NCBI GenBank assembly: GCA_037442205.1 | Contig: JBBIQS010000163.1 | Coordinates: 1-6,966, forward strand | Direction: 5' to 3' | From: JBBIQS01 sp037442205 | Lineage (GTDB): Bacteria > Myxococcota > Myxococcia > Myxococcales > UBA5297 | Length of the DNA: 6,966 nucleotides | Shown here: in pieces, positions 1 to 5,620 of the stretch | Layout of the letters: the number at the start of each line of letters is the position of its first letter | How positions within the stretch are numbered: position 1 is the first letter of the stretch | Notes under the pieces: model-generated | Databases searched by the model: none | What the model saw: the letters and a program-made list of their open reading frames with translations, nothing else | Told to the model about the DNA's origin: nothing | Position numbers and translations under genes: made by a program

Positions 1-109
1 GGCCCCGGCCGCTCCCGCCCAGCCGGCGGCGGCCGCCCCCGCCGCCAACGGTGCCCCGGCGGTGGTCGAGGCCCCCAAGGACGCTCCCGCCGACGCGGCC
101 AAGCCGTAG
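1..109 (+). CDS. 3' end of an Ala/Pro-rich protein (partial)
   Basis: This is the last 35 codons of a gene that begins left of the window. The first whole codon is at position 2 and the TAG stop is at 107-109. The visible tail is almost entirely Ala and Pro with a few charged residues, ending in ADAAKP. It is a low-complexity C-terminal extension with no recognisable domain, so function cannot be read from it. The frame is supported by GC-rich third positions and by the hairpin and promoter that follow the stop. If the synteny with the Myxococcus gliding cluster holds, the gene before a gltF/cglF homologue would be gltE (aglT, a TPR protein). That is inference from gene order only. Confidence 0.6.
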   Translation, partial: APAAPAQPAAAAPAANGAPAVVEAPKDAPADAAKP

Positions 110-125
110 CCGGCGCCTTCGACAG

Positions 126-150
126 CCCCCGTCGCCCCAGGGCGAGGGGG
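126..150 (+). terminator. GC-rich hairpin, probable terminator of the upstream gene
   Basis: CCCCC (126-130) pairs with GGGGG (146-150), and TCGCC (132-136) pairs with GGCGA (141-145). This gives ten G/C-dominated pairs with one bulged G (131) and a four-base loop. It lies 17 bases after the stop at 109 and just before a promoter-like sequence. No T-tract follows, so intrinsic termination is uncertain, though high-GC genomes often lack clear T-tracts. Confidence 0.5.
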
Positions 151-157
151 GAAGCGC

Positions 158-187
158 TTGAGCTTTCGAGCGCGATGGTTCTATAGT
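158..187 (+). promoter_or_regulatory. Candidate sigma70-type promoter for the cglF-gltG-cglE unit
   Basis: A -35-like TTGAGC (158-163, four of six matches to TTGACA) is separated by 18 bases from a -10-like TATAGT (182-187, five of six matches to TATAAT). The A/T-rich -10 stands out in a GC-rich region. Transcription would start near 194, giving a leader of about 70 bases before the ATG at 264. A short GC hairpin (230-234 with 238-242) lies in that leader. The boxes are seen directly; promoter activity is inferred. Confidence 0.5.
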
Positions 188-253
188 CTCGCCTTTCCGG
201 GCGGTCCCTGTTCAGGCGGCCCGCCGGCTCCGGCAGCGCCGGGGCGTGCAGGT

Positions 254-258
254 GGAGG
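254..258 (+). promoter_or_regulatory. Ribosome binding site deciding the cglF start
   Basis: GGAGG lies five bases before ATG 264. This favours ATG 264 over the in-frame GTG at 246, which would place the Shine-Dalgarno inside the gene and lengthen the signal peptide N-terminus with acidic residues. Confidence 0.7.
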
Positions 259-263
259 TATCG

Positions 264-530
264 ATGAAGCGCACGTTGGCGGTGCTCCTGGCGGCGTCTT
301 CGCTCTCAGTCGCTTCGGCGGCCGGGGCGCAGAAGGTGATCCAGGAGGCCGACAAGACCGTGTTCAAGAAGAAGACGGTCATCGACTTCAACGACGTCAC
401 CCTCGAAGGCGAGCTGACCAAGCCCGAGGGCAGCTACCTGCTGCAGAAGAAGCGCACCAAGTTCGGCAACCTGATCAAGCTGCGCAGCGACTTCCTGCCC
501 GAGCTGCAGAAGTCGGTCGACAACCTCTAA
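264..530 (+). CDS. cglF: Small secreted gliding-motility protein, CglF/GltF-like
   Basis: An 88-residue protein with a clear Sec signal peptide: Lys/Arg at residues 2-3, a hydrophobic core, and a predicted cut after AGA at residue 22. The mature part is about 66 residues, hydrophilic, with no cysteine and no lipobox. Recognisable stretches are KKKTVIDF (35-42), EGELTKPEGSY (48-58), and an ending of the form F-LIKLR-F-PEL-S. I recall this pattern from myxobacterial CglF. In Myxococcus xanthus, CglF is a small non-lipoprotein needed for contact-stimulated gliding; GltF of the Glt complex is, to my memory, the same or an equivalent protein. The identification rests on size, signal peptide, remembered motif and the GltG-like gene 105 bases downstream. 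It probably acts in the periplasm or at the outer membrane. The family match needs a profile search, but the gene itself is firm. Confidence 0.75.
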   Translation: MKRTLAVLLAASSLSVASAAGAQKVIQEADKTVFKKKTVIDFNDVTLEGELTKPEGSYLLQKKRTKFGNLIKLRSDFLPELQKSVDNL

Positions 531-635
531 GAACAGGGAACCGCGCCCCGGCGGCGGGTGTCACACCCCAAGGAGCCGGCCGACCAAGGCCGCGCTCGCC
601 CGCAAGCCAGCAGGGCACGAAAGGCTAGAGAGACC

Positions 636-2405
636 ATGGCCAAGAAGCTCGTCCTCAAGATTGCCTCCCCCGGCGGCGACCGCCGCGAGGTTTCCCAGGA
701 GCAGCCGGAGAGCCTGATCATCGGCTCCGGCCCGGCGGCGGCGGTGCGGGTCGAGGACCCGAAGGTCGCCGCGCTGCACTGCATGCTCAAGTTCGACGCC
801 AACCAGGTCACGGTGATCGATCTGGGCACCGAGGGCGGCACCAAGATCTCGGGCAGCGCGGTCAAGGGCCCCACCGTCCTCAAGGCCGGGGACCTGGTCG
901 AGCTGGGCGGCACCAAGGTCGAGGTGTTGCTCGAGGGCGCCAAGGCCGCGGTCAAGGCCGAGAAGAAGGCCGAGTCCAAGCCCCGTCCGCCGCCGATGCC
1001 GGTGGGCGCCACCGTGGGGCGGGCGGCGCGGCTGTTCAACGAGGAGCTTCCCCCGGAGGAGACCCCGGCTCCCGATGACAAGCAGCTCGAGGTCGCGCTG
1101 CTGTGGGGCGACACCATCATCAACGTCGCCCACTTCGACGAGGAGGGGAAGCAGGTCCTGGTCGGCTCCGGCCACAGCAACCACTTCCAGGTCTACAGCG
1201 CCTCGGTGGGCGAGTCCTTCCCGCTGGCCGCCACCAACGGCAACACCTGCACCCTTACCATCCCTGGCGAAGCCGAGGTGGTGCTGCGCCGCGGCGACAG
1301 CGAGATGGGCCGCGAGCAGCTGCTCGCGGAGGGCTCGCTCAAGGCCGCCAGCTCGGCGGTCCCCTCGCACACCCTGTCGATGCACCTGCACGACCGGGTG
1401 CAGGTGAGCGTGGAGAACACCTCGTTCCTCATCCGCTGGGTGCGCCCGCACCGGCTGGGCACCGCCGCCGAGGGCTTCGACTTCTACTTCACCCGCGCAG
1501 TGACCACCGCCTTCATGGCGGCGGCGGTGCTGCTGGCCGCCATCTTCATGACCGACGTCAACGCCGAGTCGCTCTCCGACGACCTCTTCAAGAATCCCCA
1601 GCGCTACGCCAAGCTGGTGATCAAGCCTCCGGAGAAGGAGAAGAAGAAGAAGGAGGTCAAGGAGGTCAAGGAGCAGCCCAAGGTCAAGATCGAGGAGAAG
1701 TACGGCGACAAGAAGGACAACAAGAAGTCGAGCGAGTTCGCCACCAAGCGCGAGGATGACAAGAAGAAGGTGATGAACTCCGGCCTGCTGGCGCTGTTGG
1801 GCGGCGCCGACGGATCGACCAACAACGTCTTCTCCGGCGGCGGTCTGGGCACCGGCCTGAACCAGGCGCTGGGCAGCCTCAAGGACAGCGGCGTGGCCGA
1901 CACCCACGGCGTCGGCGGCCTCGGTTCGCGCGGCACCGGCCCCGGCGGCGGCGGCACCGGCCTGGGCCTGGGCGGCCTGGGGACCAAGGGCGGCGGCCGC
2001 GGAAGCGGCGGCGGCTTCTCGCTGGGCGGCGGCAAGGGCAAGGGCGAGACCCGGGTGGTGCCCGGCAAGACCACCGTCACCGGCAGCTGCGAGCGCACCT
2101 CGATCAGCAAGGTGATCAGCCGCCACGCCAACGAGATCCGCTACTGCTACGAGACCGAGCTCTCCAAGGACCCCAACCTGTCCGGCAAGGTGCAGGTCAG
2201 CTTCACCATCGAGGCCACCGGCGGCGTCGGCGACGCCAGCATCGGCCAGACCACCCTCAACAACGCCAACGCCGAGGGCTGCATCCTCACCCGCGTGCGG
2301 CGCTGGAAGTTCCCCGAGCCCAAGGGCGGCGGGGTGTGCGTCATCAACTACCCCTGGGTGTTCAAGGCCGCCGGCGCCGGCGGCGACGACGAAGCCGGCG
2401 AGTAG
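636..2405 (+). CDS. gltG: GltG/PglI-like protein: FHA domain, one TM helix, TonB-like C-terminus
   Basis: A 589-residue protein. ATG 636 is preferred over the in-frame GTG at 558 because the FHA fold begins at once (KKLVLKI, residues 3-9). Domains in order: FHA-like module at about 4-100; a second cytosolic beta-rich module at about 150-282 (LEVALLWGD at 151-159); one transmembrane helix at about 288-305; a Lys/Glu-rich stretch at 330-378; a Gly-rich linker at about 389-475; and a C-terminal domain at about 483-577. The last matches the AgmX/PglI tail, a TonB-like periplasmic domain: HANEIRYCYE at 497-506, C549, RRWKFPEP at 555-562, YPWVF at 572-576. In the Myxococcus xanthus gliding machine, GltG is an inner-membrane protein thought to reach across the periplasm to outer-membrane partners; the FHA plus single helix plus TonB-like tail fits it. 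The FHA domain lacks several usual phosphothreonine-binding residues, and the tail has two extra cysteines (485, 568). It is probably co-transcribed with its neighbours. Other AgmX/PglI-tail paralogues exist in myxobacteria, so the exact symbol is less sure than the architecture. Confidence 0.82.
   Translation: MAKKLVLKIASPGGDRREVSQEQPESLIIGSGPAAAVRVEDPKVAALHCMLKFDANQVTVIDLGTEGGTKISGSAVKGPTVLKAGDLVELGGTKVEVLLEGAKAAVKAEKKAESKPRPPPMPVGATVGRAARLFNEELPPEETPAPDDKQLEVALLWGDTIINVAHFDEEGKQVLVGSGHSNHFQVYSASVGESFPLAATNGNTCTLTIPGEAEVVLRRGDSEMGREQLLAEGSLKAASSAVPSHTLSMHLHDRVQVSVENTSFLIRWVRPHRLGTAAEGFDFYFTRAVTTAFMAAAVLLAAIFMTDVNAESLSDDLFKNPQRYAKLVIKPPEKEKKKKEVKEVKEQPKVKIEEKYGDKKDNKKSSEFATKREDDKKKVMNSGLLALLGGADGSTNNVFSGGGLGTGLNQALGSLKDSGVADTHGVGGLGSRGTGPGGGGTGLGLGGLGTKGGGRGSGGGFSLGGGKGKGETRVVPGKTTVTGSCERTSISKVISRHANEIRYCYETELSKDPNLSGKVQVSFTIEATGGVGDASIGQTTLNNANAEGCILTRVRRWKFPEPKGGGVCVINYPWVFKAAGAGGDDEAGE
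1833..2045 (+). repeat. Gly-rich low-complexity linker inside gltG
   Basis: This coding stretch (residues about 400-470) is made largely of Gly with Leu, Ser, Thr and Lys in irregular GLG, GGG and GTG units. At DNA level it is an imperfect run of GGC-type codons. It follows a Lys/Glu-rich segment that contains a short direct repeat (two copies of AAGGAGGTC near 1650-1667). Such flexible extended linkers let TonB-like domains span the periplasm. Slippage here could change linker length between strains. Confidence 0.7.
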
Positions 2406-2442
2406 CCCAACCTTTCTCTCCCCACACGAGAAGAAGAGCGAC

Positions 2443-3075
2443 ATGAAGAGCATTGCCACCTTCGCCGCGTTGGCGGCGACCCTGCTGGCGGCCAGCCCCG
2501 CCGGCGCCGCCACCCCCGCCGCCGGCGTGGAGCAGAAGCTTGCCTCCGGCTTCTTCGCCGACGTCAACATCGGCGGCTTCTCGACCATGATGGGCAAGGG
2601 CAGCGACGGCGCCAGCCAGCCCTTCTCCAACATGCAGTTCTACCTGCAGCTGGGAGTCGGCTACGACATCAGCCAGCTGATGTCGCTGGGTCTGGTGTTC
2701 GGCCTGGGAGCCTCGGGGGCCAGCTGCTTCTCGCAGGTGGACAAGAAGGGCAACTGCGTGGTCGACCCGGTCGCCGACAAGACCCCGATCGCCGACAACT
2801 TTACCGCCACCACCATCGCCGCCGAGCTGACCTTCAAGATCCCGCTCTCGGAGCGGCTGAAGGTGATGCCCCGGCTGCGGGTGGGCTACGCCATGCTCGA
2901 CCCCGAGCCGCGGCAGGGCGTGACCTGGGCCGTCCCGGTGGGCCTGGCGGTGGGCGTGGAGTACGCGACCCACATGGACCACTTCAGCATCGGCGCCGAC
3001 GTCCACGGCGGCCTGTTCGCCATGCCCAACATCGGCTACATCGCGCTCTACCCGAAGATCAAGTACACCTTCTAG
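2443..3075 (+). CDS. cglE: Small outer-membrane beta-barrel, CglE/GltH-like
   Basis: A 210-residue protein with a signal peptide (predicted cut after AGA at residue 22). It has alternating polar/nonpolar strands typical of an outer-membrane barrel, such as FYLQLGVGYDI, LGLVFGLGA, PRLRVGYAM and GLAVGVEYA, and a C-terminal YTF with terminal Phe, the usual signal for barrel assembly. Two cysteines (95, 105) bracket a short polar segment between strands and could form a disulfide in a loop. The length would suit a barrel of about eight strands. The ATG is preceded by purine-rich GAGAAGAAGAG (2428-2438) and lies 37 bases after gltG, so the two are probably co-transcribed. By position and type it matches CglE, a non-lipoprotein needed for contact-stimulated gliding, and the GltH barrel of the Glt complex. 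I believe these refer to the same slot but cannot confirm it. The barrel call is firm, the symbol moderate. Confidence 0.7.
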   Translation: MKSIATFAALAATLLAASPAGAATPAAGVEQKLASGFFADVNIGGFSTMMGKGSDGASQPFSNMQFYLQLGVGYDISQLMSLGLVFGLGASGASCFSQVDKKGNCVVDPVADKTPIADNFTATTIAAELTFKIPLSERLKVMPRLRVGYAMLDPEPRQGVTWAVPVGLAVGVEYATHMDHFSIGADVHGGLFAMPNIGYIALYPKIKYTF

Positions 3076-3099
3076 AGCCGCTGGCCTCTCGCGAATCCT

Positions 3100-3135
3100 C
3101 GACGCGGCGCTCCGCAAGCAGCGGGCGCCGCGTCG
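3100..3135 (+). terminator. Strong hairpin after the motility-type unit
   Basis: GACGCGGCGC (3101-3110) pairs perfectly with GCGCCGCGTC (3125-3134), extended by C3100-G3135. Inside, CCGC (3112-3115) pairs with GCGG (3121-3124) around an AAGCA loop, leaving one bulged T (3111). The stem totals about 15 pairs, 24 bases after the cglE-like stop. There is no T-tract after it. Position and strength suggest it ends the unit or protects its 3' end. Confidence 0.65.
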
Positions 3136-3211
3136 TCGTATCGGGAGGGGGAAGTCGGCAAAGCTCCCCGAAAACAGGGCGGATTCAGGGCTCGCTCGGC
3201 CGGCTGCATGT

Positions 3212-3240
3212 TTGACGGGGCAGGAGGGCGCCCCTAGGAT
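3212..3240 (+). promoter_or_regulatory. Near-consensus sigma70-type promoter for the kinase genes
   Basis: TTGACG (3212-3217, five of six matches to TTGACA) is followed after exactly 17 bases by TAGGAT (3235-3240, four of six matches to TATAAT). The predicted start near 3247 leaves a leader of about 26 bases to ATG 3273. No Shine-Dalgarno is seen in that short leader. This separates the kinases from the preceding unit, consistent with the hairpin at 3100-3135. Confidence 0.6.
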
Positions 3241-3272
3241 CTGCCGGGCGCCACCGCCCCGTCCACCAAGCC

Positions 3273-5573
3273 ATGGAAAAGTTCGGCCGCTACGAGTTGC
3301 TGGAAAAGATCGCGACCGGCGGCATGGCCGAGATCTGGCTGGCGCGCCAGGCCGGGCTGGAGGGATTCGAAAAGCTCATCGTCATCAAGCGGATCCTGCC
3401 GCACCTGGCGGAGAGCGAAGAGTTCATCCAGATGTTCCTGCACGAGGCGCGGGTGGCGGTGCGCCTCAACCATCCCAACGTCGTGCAGATCTTCGACCTG
3501 GGCTCGCAGGACCGCAGCTACTTCATCGCCATGGAGTACATCCACGGCGAGGACGCCAGGAAGGTGTGGCGCCACTCGGTGGAGGTGGGGAAGGCGCTGC
3601 CGGTGCCGCTGGTGTGCCGGATCATCGCCGATGCTGCCGCCGGCCTCGACTACGCCCACAAGCGCACCGACCAGGCCGGCCAGCCGCTGAACATCATCCA
3701 CCGCGACATCTCGCCGCAGAACATCCTGGTCAGCTTCGAGGGAGCGGTGAAGGTGGTGGACTTCGGCATCGCCAAGGCCGCCGACCAGGCCAGCCACACC
3801 CGCACCGGCGTGCTCAAGGGCAAGTACTCGTACATGAGCCCGGAGCAGGCCGCGGGCAAGGACATCGACCAGCGCACCGACCAGTTCGCCCTGGCCACCG
3901 TCCTCTGGGAGCTGCTGACCCTGCAGCGGCTGTTCAAGCGCGACAACGAGATCCGCACCCTGCAGGCGGTGGCCGCCTGCGAAGTGCCGACGCCGTCGCA
4001 GGTGGCGCCTCGCGTCCCCAAGGACCTGGACGCCATCGTCCTCAAGGCGCTGGCCAAGGACGCCGAGCGGCGCTACCGCGACCTGCGCGAGCTGCAGGTC
4101 GCCCTCGAGGAGTGGCTGCTGGCCAACCGCCAGCCGGCGTCCGCGACCCATCTCTCCGAGTTCATGAAGGGCATCTACTCCGAGCGGCTCGCCAGGGAGC
4201 GGGCGAGCGGGCGCCCTCTGAGCGCAGACGTGGCTGCCGCGCCGGCCCCGGAGCCCAAGCCGGCGGCCACTCGCCTGGCACCGCGGGCGACCCCTCCCAG
4301 CGGACAGCGCCTGCGGCCCGGGCCGCCGATCGCCGATCCCGACGCCGAGCCGCTGGCCGGCGCCAGGGATCGAACCCCGATCGATTCTCCCAGCGAGCGG
4401 ACCAGCACCACGCTCTCGAAGCGAATGCGCCGGGCGGTGGCGCGCCGCAAGCTGGCCGTGGGACTGGCGGCCGCCGCCGGGCTGGCCGCGGGAATCGCAC
4501 TGCTGTTCTTGCTGCCTCACGGGCACACCGGCGCAGCGATCTCGTCCGCCCAGCCTAAGTCGCCGGGCCAGCAGACCGCGTCTCTCAAAGTCACCACCCG
4601 CCCCGAGGGGGCACAGCTGACCATCGACGGGCGGCCTCATTCCGAGCGGGCCCCCGCGACGGTGCGCGGGCTGGCTCCCGGCGAGCACGAGGTGTTGGCG
4701 CAGCTGCCCGGCCGCCTTGACGCCAGGCAACGGATCGAACTGGCGGCGGGCAAGGCCGCCTCGGTCGAGCTCGAGCTGGACGAGGCCACGCAGGAGGAGC
4801 GGGTTTCAGTCTCGGTGGTCACCCTGCCCAAGGGCGCCGAGATCTTCGTGGGCGGGGTCAAGGTGGGGGCAGCCCCGACCACCCTCAAGCTGTCGCCCAA
4901 TGCCAAGGTCGAGGTGGTGGCCGAGCTCGACGGCTACCTGCCCAGCCGCCGCAGCTTCACCGTGGGGACCGCGCCCGGCCAGGAGTTGGTGCTGGAGCTG
5001 GATCGCCGCGCCTCGGACCTGGGGGCGCGCCCGCAGCGCCCCGACTCCCGCCCCCGGGAGACCTCCCACCGCGAGCCGACCAGGCCGATCCCGACCCGCC
5101 CCGAGGCCTCGCGCCCGGAGCCGAGCCGGCCCGAGCCGGCGCGGGCCGATCCTTCGGGGCAGGGGACGCTGACCGTGGCCTGCGATCCGCCGGCCGAGGT
5201 CTACGAGGGAGCGGTCAACCTCGGGCGCACGCCGCTGGAGGCAAGGTTTTCACAAGGCAACCACACCCTGACATTGGTCAACTTCGAACTGGGCCTGAGC
5301 AGGCCTTTTGGGGTAGCCATCAGGCCTGGAGTGACCGTCGAGAAGAGCTTCAAGTTCAATAGGGGAGAGGTACAGTTCATCATCACTCCGGGCGCCGACG
5401 TCTACTTGTTCAAGCACAAGGTGGCGCAGATCCCGGGGCCGAAGTTCGCGGTGGTGGAAGGGGAGCAGATCTTCGAGCTGGTGAACGAGGAGCTGAAGAA
5501 GACTCGCCAGGTGACGGTGCTCGTCAAACCTGGCCAGGTGACCCGGGTCCCGGTCAACTTGCTAGACGACTGA
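3273..5573 (+). CDS. Receptor-like Ser/Thr kinase with PEGA repeats
   Basis: A 766-residue Pkn-type (Hanks-type) membrane kinase. The kinase domain spans about 7-275: Gly-rich loop ATGGMAE (14-20), VIK lysine K39, helix-C glutamate E58, catalytic loop HRDISPQN (143-150, D145 the base), DFG at 163-165, and MSPEQ with E191. The usual Lys two residues after the catalytic Asp is Ser147. Activation-loop residues HTRTGVLKGKYSYM offer Thr sites for autophosphorylation. A Pro/Ala/Arg-rich juxtamembrane part (about 300-384) leads to a basic stop and a transmembrane helix at 394-414. The extracytoplasmic part has PEGA-type repeats at about 437-505 and 510-578, an Arg/Pro-rich spacer (590-628), and two more PEGA-like units at about 631-698 and 699-766; the last is the least typical. 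PEGA domains are small surface or periplasmic beta modules, common in myxobacterial kinases. The substrate is unknown. The start is fixed by the kinase domain beginning at residue 6, although no Shine-Dalgarno is visible. The next kinase starts 47 bases downstream, so the two are probably co-transcribed. Confidence 0.93.
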   Translation: MEKFGRYELLEKIATGGMAEIWLARQAGLEGFEKLIVIKRILPHLAESEEFIQMFLHEARVAVRLNHPNVVQIFDLGSQDRSYFIAMEYIHGEDARKVWRHSVEVGKALPVPLVCRIIADAAAGLDYAHKRTDQAGQPLNIIHRDISPQNILVSFEGAVKVVDFGIAKAADQASHTRTGVLKGKYSYMSPEQAAGKDIDQRTDQFALATVLWELLTLQRLFKRDNEIRTLQAVAACEVPTPSQVAPRVPKDLDAIVLKALAKDAERRYRDLRELQVALEEWLLANRQPASATHLSEFMKGIYSERLARERASGRPLSADVAAAPAPEPKPAATRLAPRATPPSGQRLRPGPPIADPDAEPLAGARDRTPIDSPSERTSTTLSKRMRRAVARRKLAVGLAAAAGLAAGIALLFLLPHGHTGAAISSAQPKSPGQQTASLKVTTRPEGAQLTIDGRPHSERAPATVRGLAPGEHEVLAQLPGRLDARQRIELAAGKAASVELELDEATQEERVSVSVVTLPKGAEIFVGGVKVGAAPTTLKLSPNAKVEVVAELDGYLPSRRSFTVGTAPGQELVLELDRRASDLGARPQRPDSRPRETSHREPTRPIPTRPEASRPEPSRPEPARADPSGQGTLTVACDPPAEVYEGAVNLGRTPLEARFSQGNHTLTLVNFELGLSRPFGVAIRPGVTVEKSFKFNRGEVQFIITPGADVYLFKHKVAQIPGPKFAVVEGEQIFELVNEELKKTRQVTVLVKPGQVTRVPVNLLDD
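5040..5156 (+). repeat. Arg/Pro-rich spacer between PEGA repeats
   Basis: Residues 590-628 of the first kinase are dominated by Arg, Pro, Glu and Ser, with a short near-tandem unit, SRPEP SRPEP ARADP, at the end (5109-5150). This looks like a stiff extended spacer that separates the first two PEGA units from the last two. It is Gly-free, unlike the linker in the GltG-like protein. Confidence 0.6.
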
Positions 5574-5608
5574 GGGGGACCGACGAGCGCAACGGAAAGT
5601 GTTTTTCA

Positions 5609-5615
5609 GGGGAGG
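5609..5615 (+). promoter_or_regulatory. Strong ribosome binding site deciding a TTG start
   Basis: GGGGAGG ends five bases before TTG 5621. No in-frame ATG or GTG lies between the previous gene's stop and the kinase domain, and the first downstream ATG (5687) falls inside the Gly-rich loop. This site therefore fixes the unusual start codon. Confidence 0.75.
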
Positions 5616-5620
5616 CTCCA

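Noticed and set aside
246..263. Upstream GTG start for the cglF-like gene
   Set aside because: It would put Glu in front of the basic n-region of the signal peptide, and the GGAGG sits correctly for ATG 264.
158..628. A 156-codon + strand frame across the cglF-like gene
   Set aside because: Low-complexity Arg/Gly/Pro product that covers the promoter and the cglF-like gene in a different frame, while the real gene has a signal peptide and a Shine-Dalgarno.
558..635. Upstream GTG start for the gltG-like gene
   Set aside because: The extra 26 residues are polar, basic and featureless, and the FHA strand begins right after ATG 636.
531..635. Small hairpin GGGTG-TCA-CACCC (556-568) in the gap between the cglF-like and gltG-like genes
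   Set aside because: Only five pairs with a three-base loop and no T-tract; too weak to call a terminator or regulatory element.
561..2633. Long open frame of 690 codons on the minus strand opposite the gltG-like gene
   Set aside because: Its product is Leu/Ala/Gly/Val/His-rich low complexity with no domain. It is a by-product of the strong GC third-position bias of the real gene on the other strand.
5574..5620. T-run (GTTTTTC near 5601-5607) between the two kinase genes as a possible terminator
   Set aside because: No stable stem precedes it, and the gap is short with a strong Shine-Dalgarno for the next gene.
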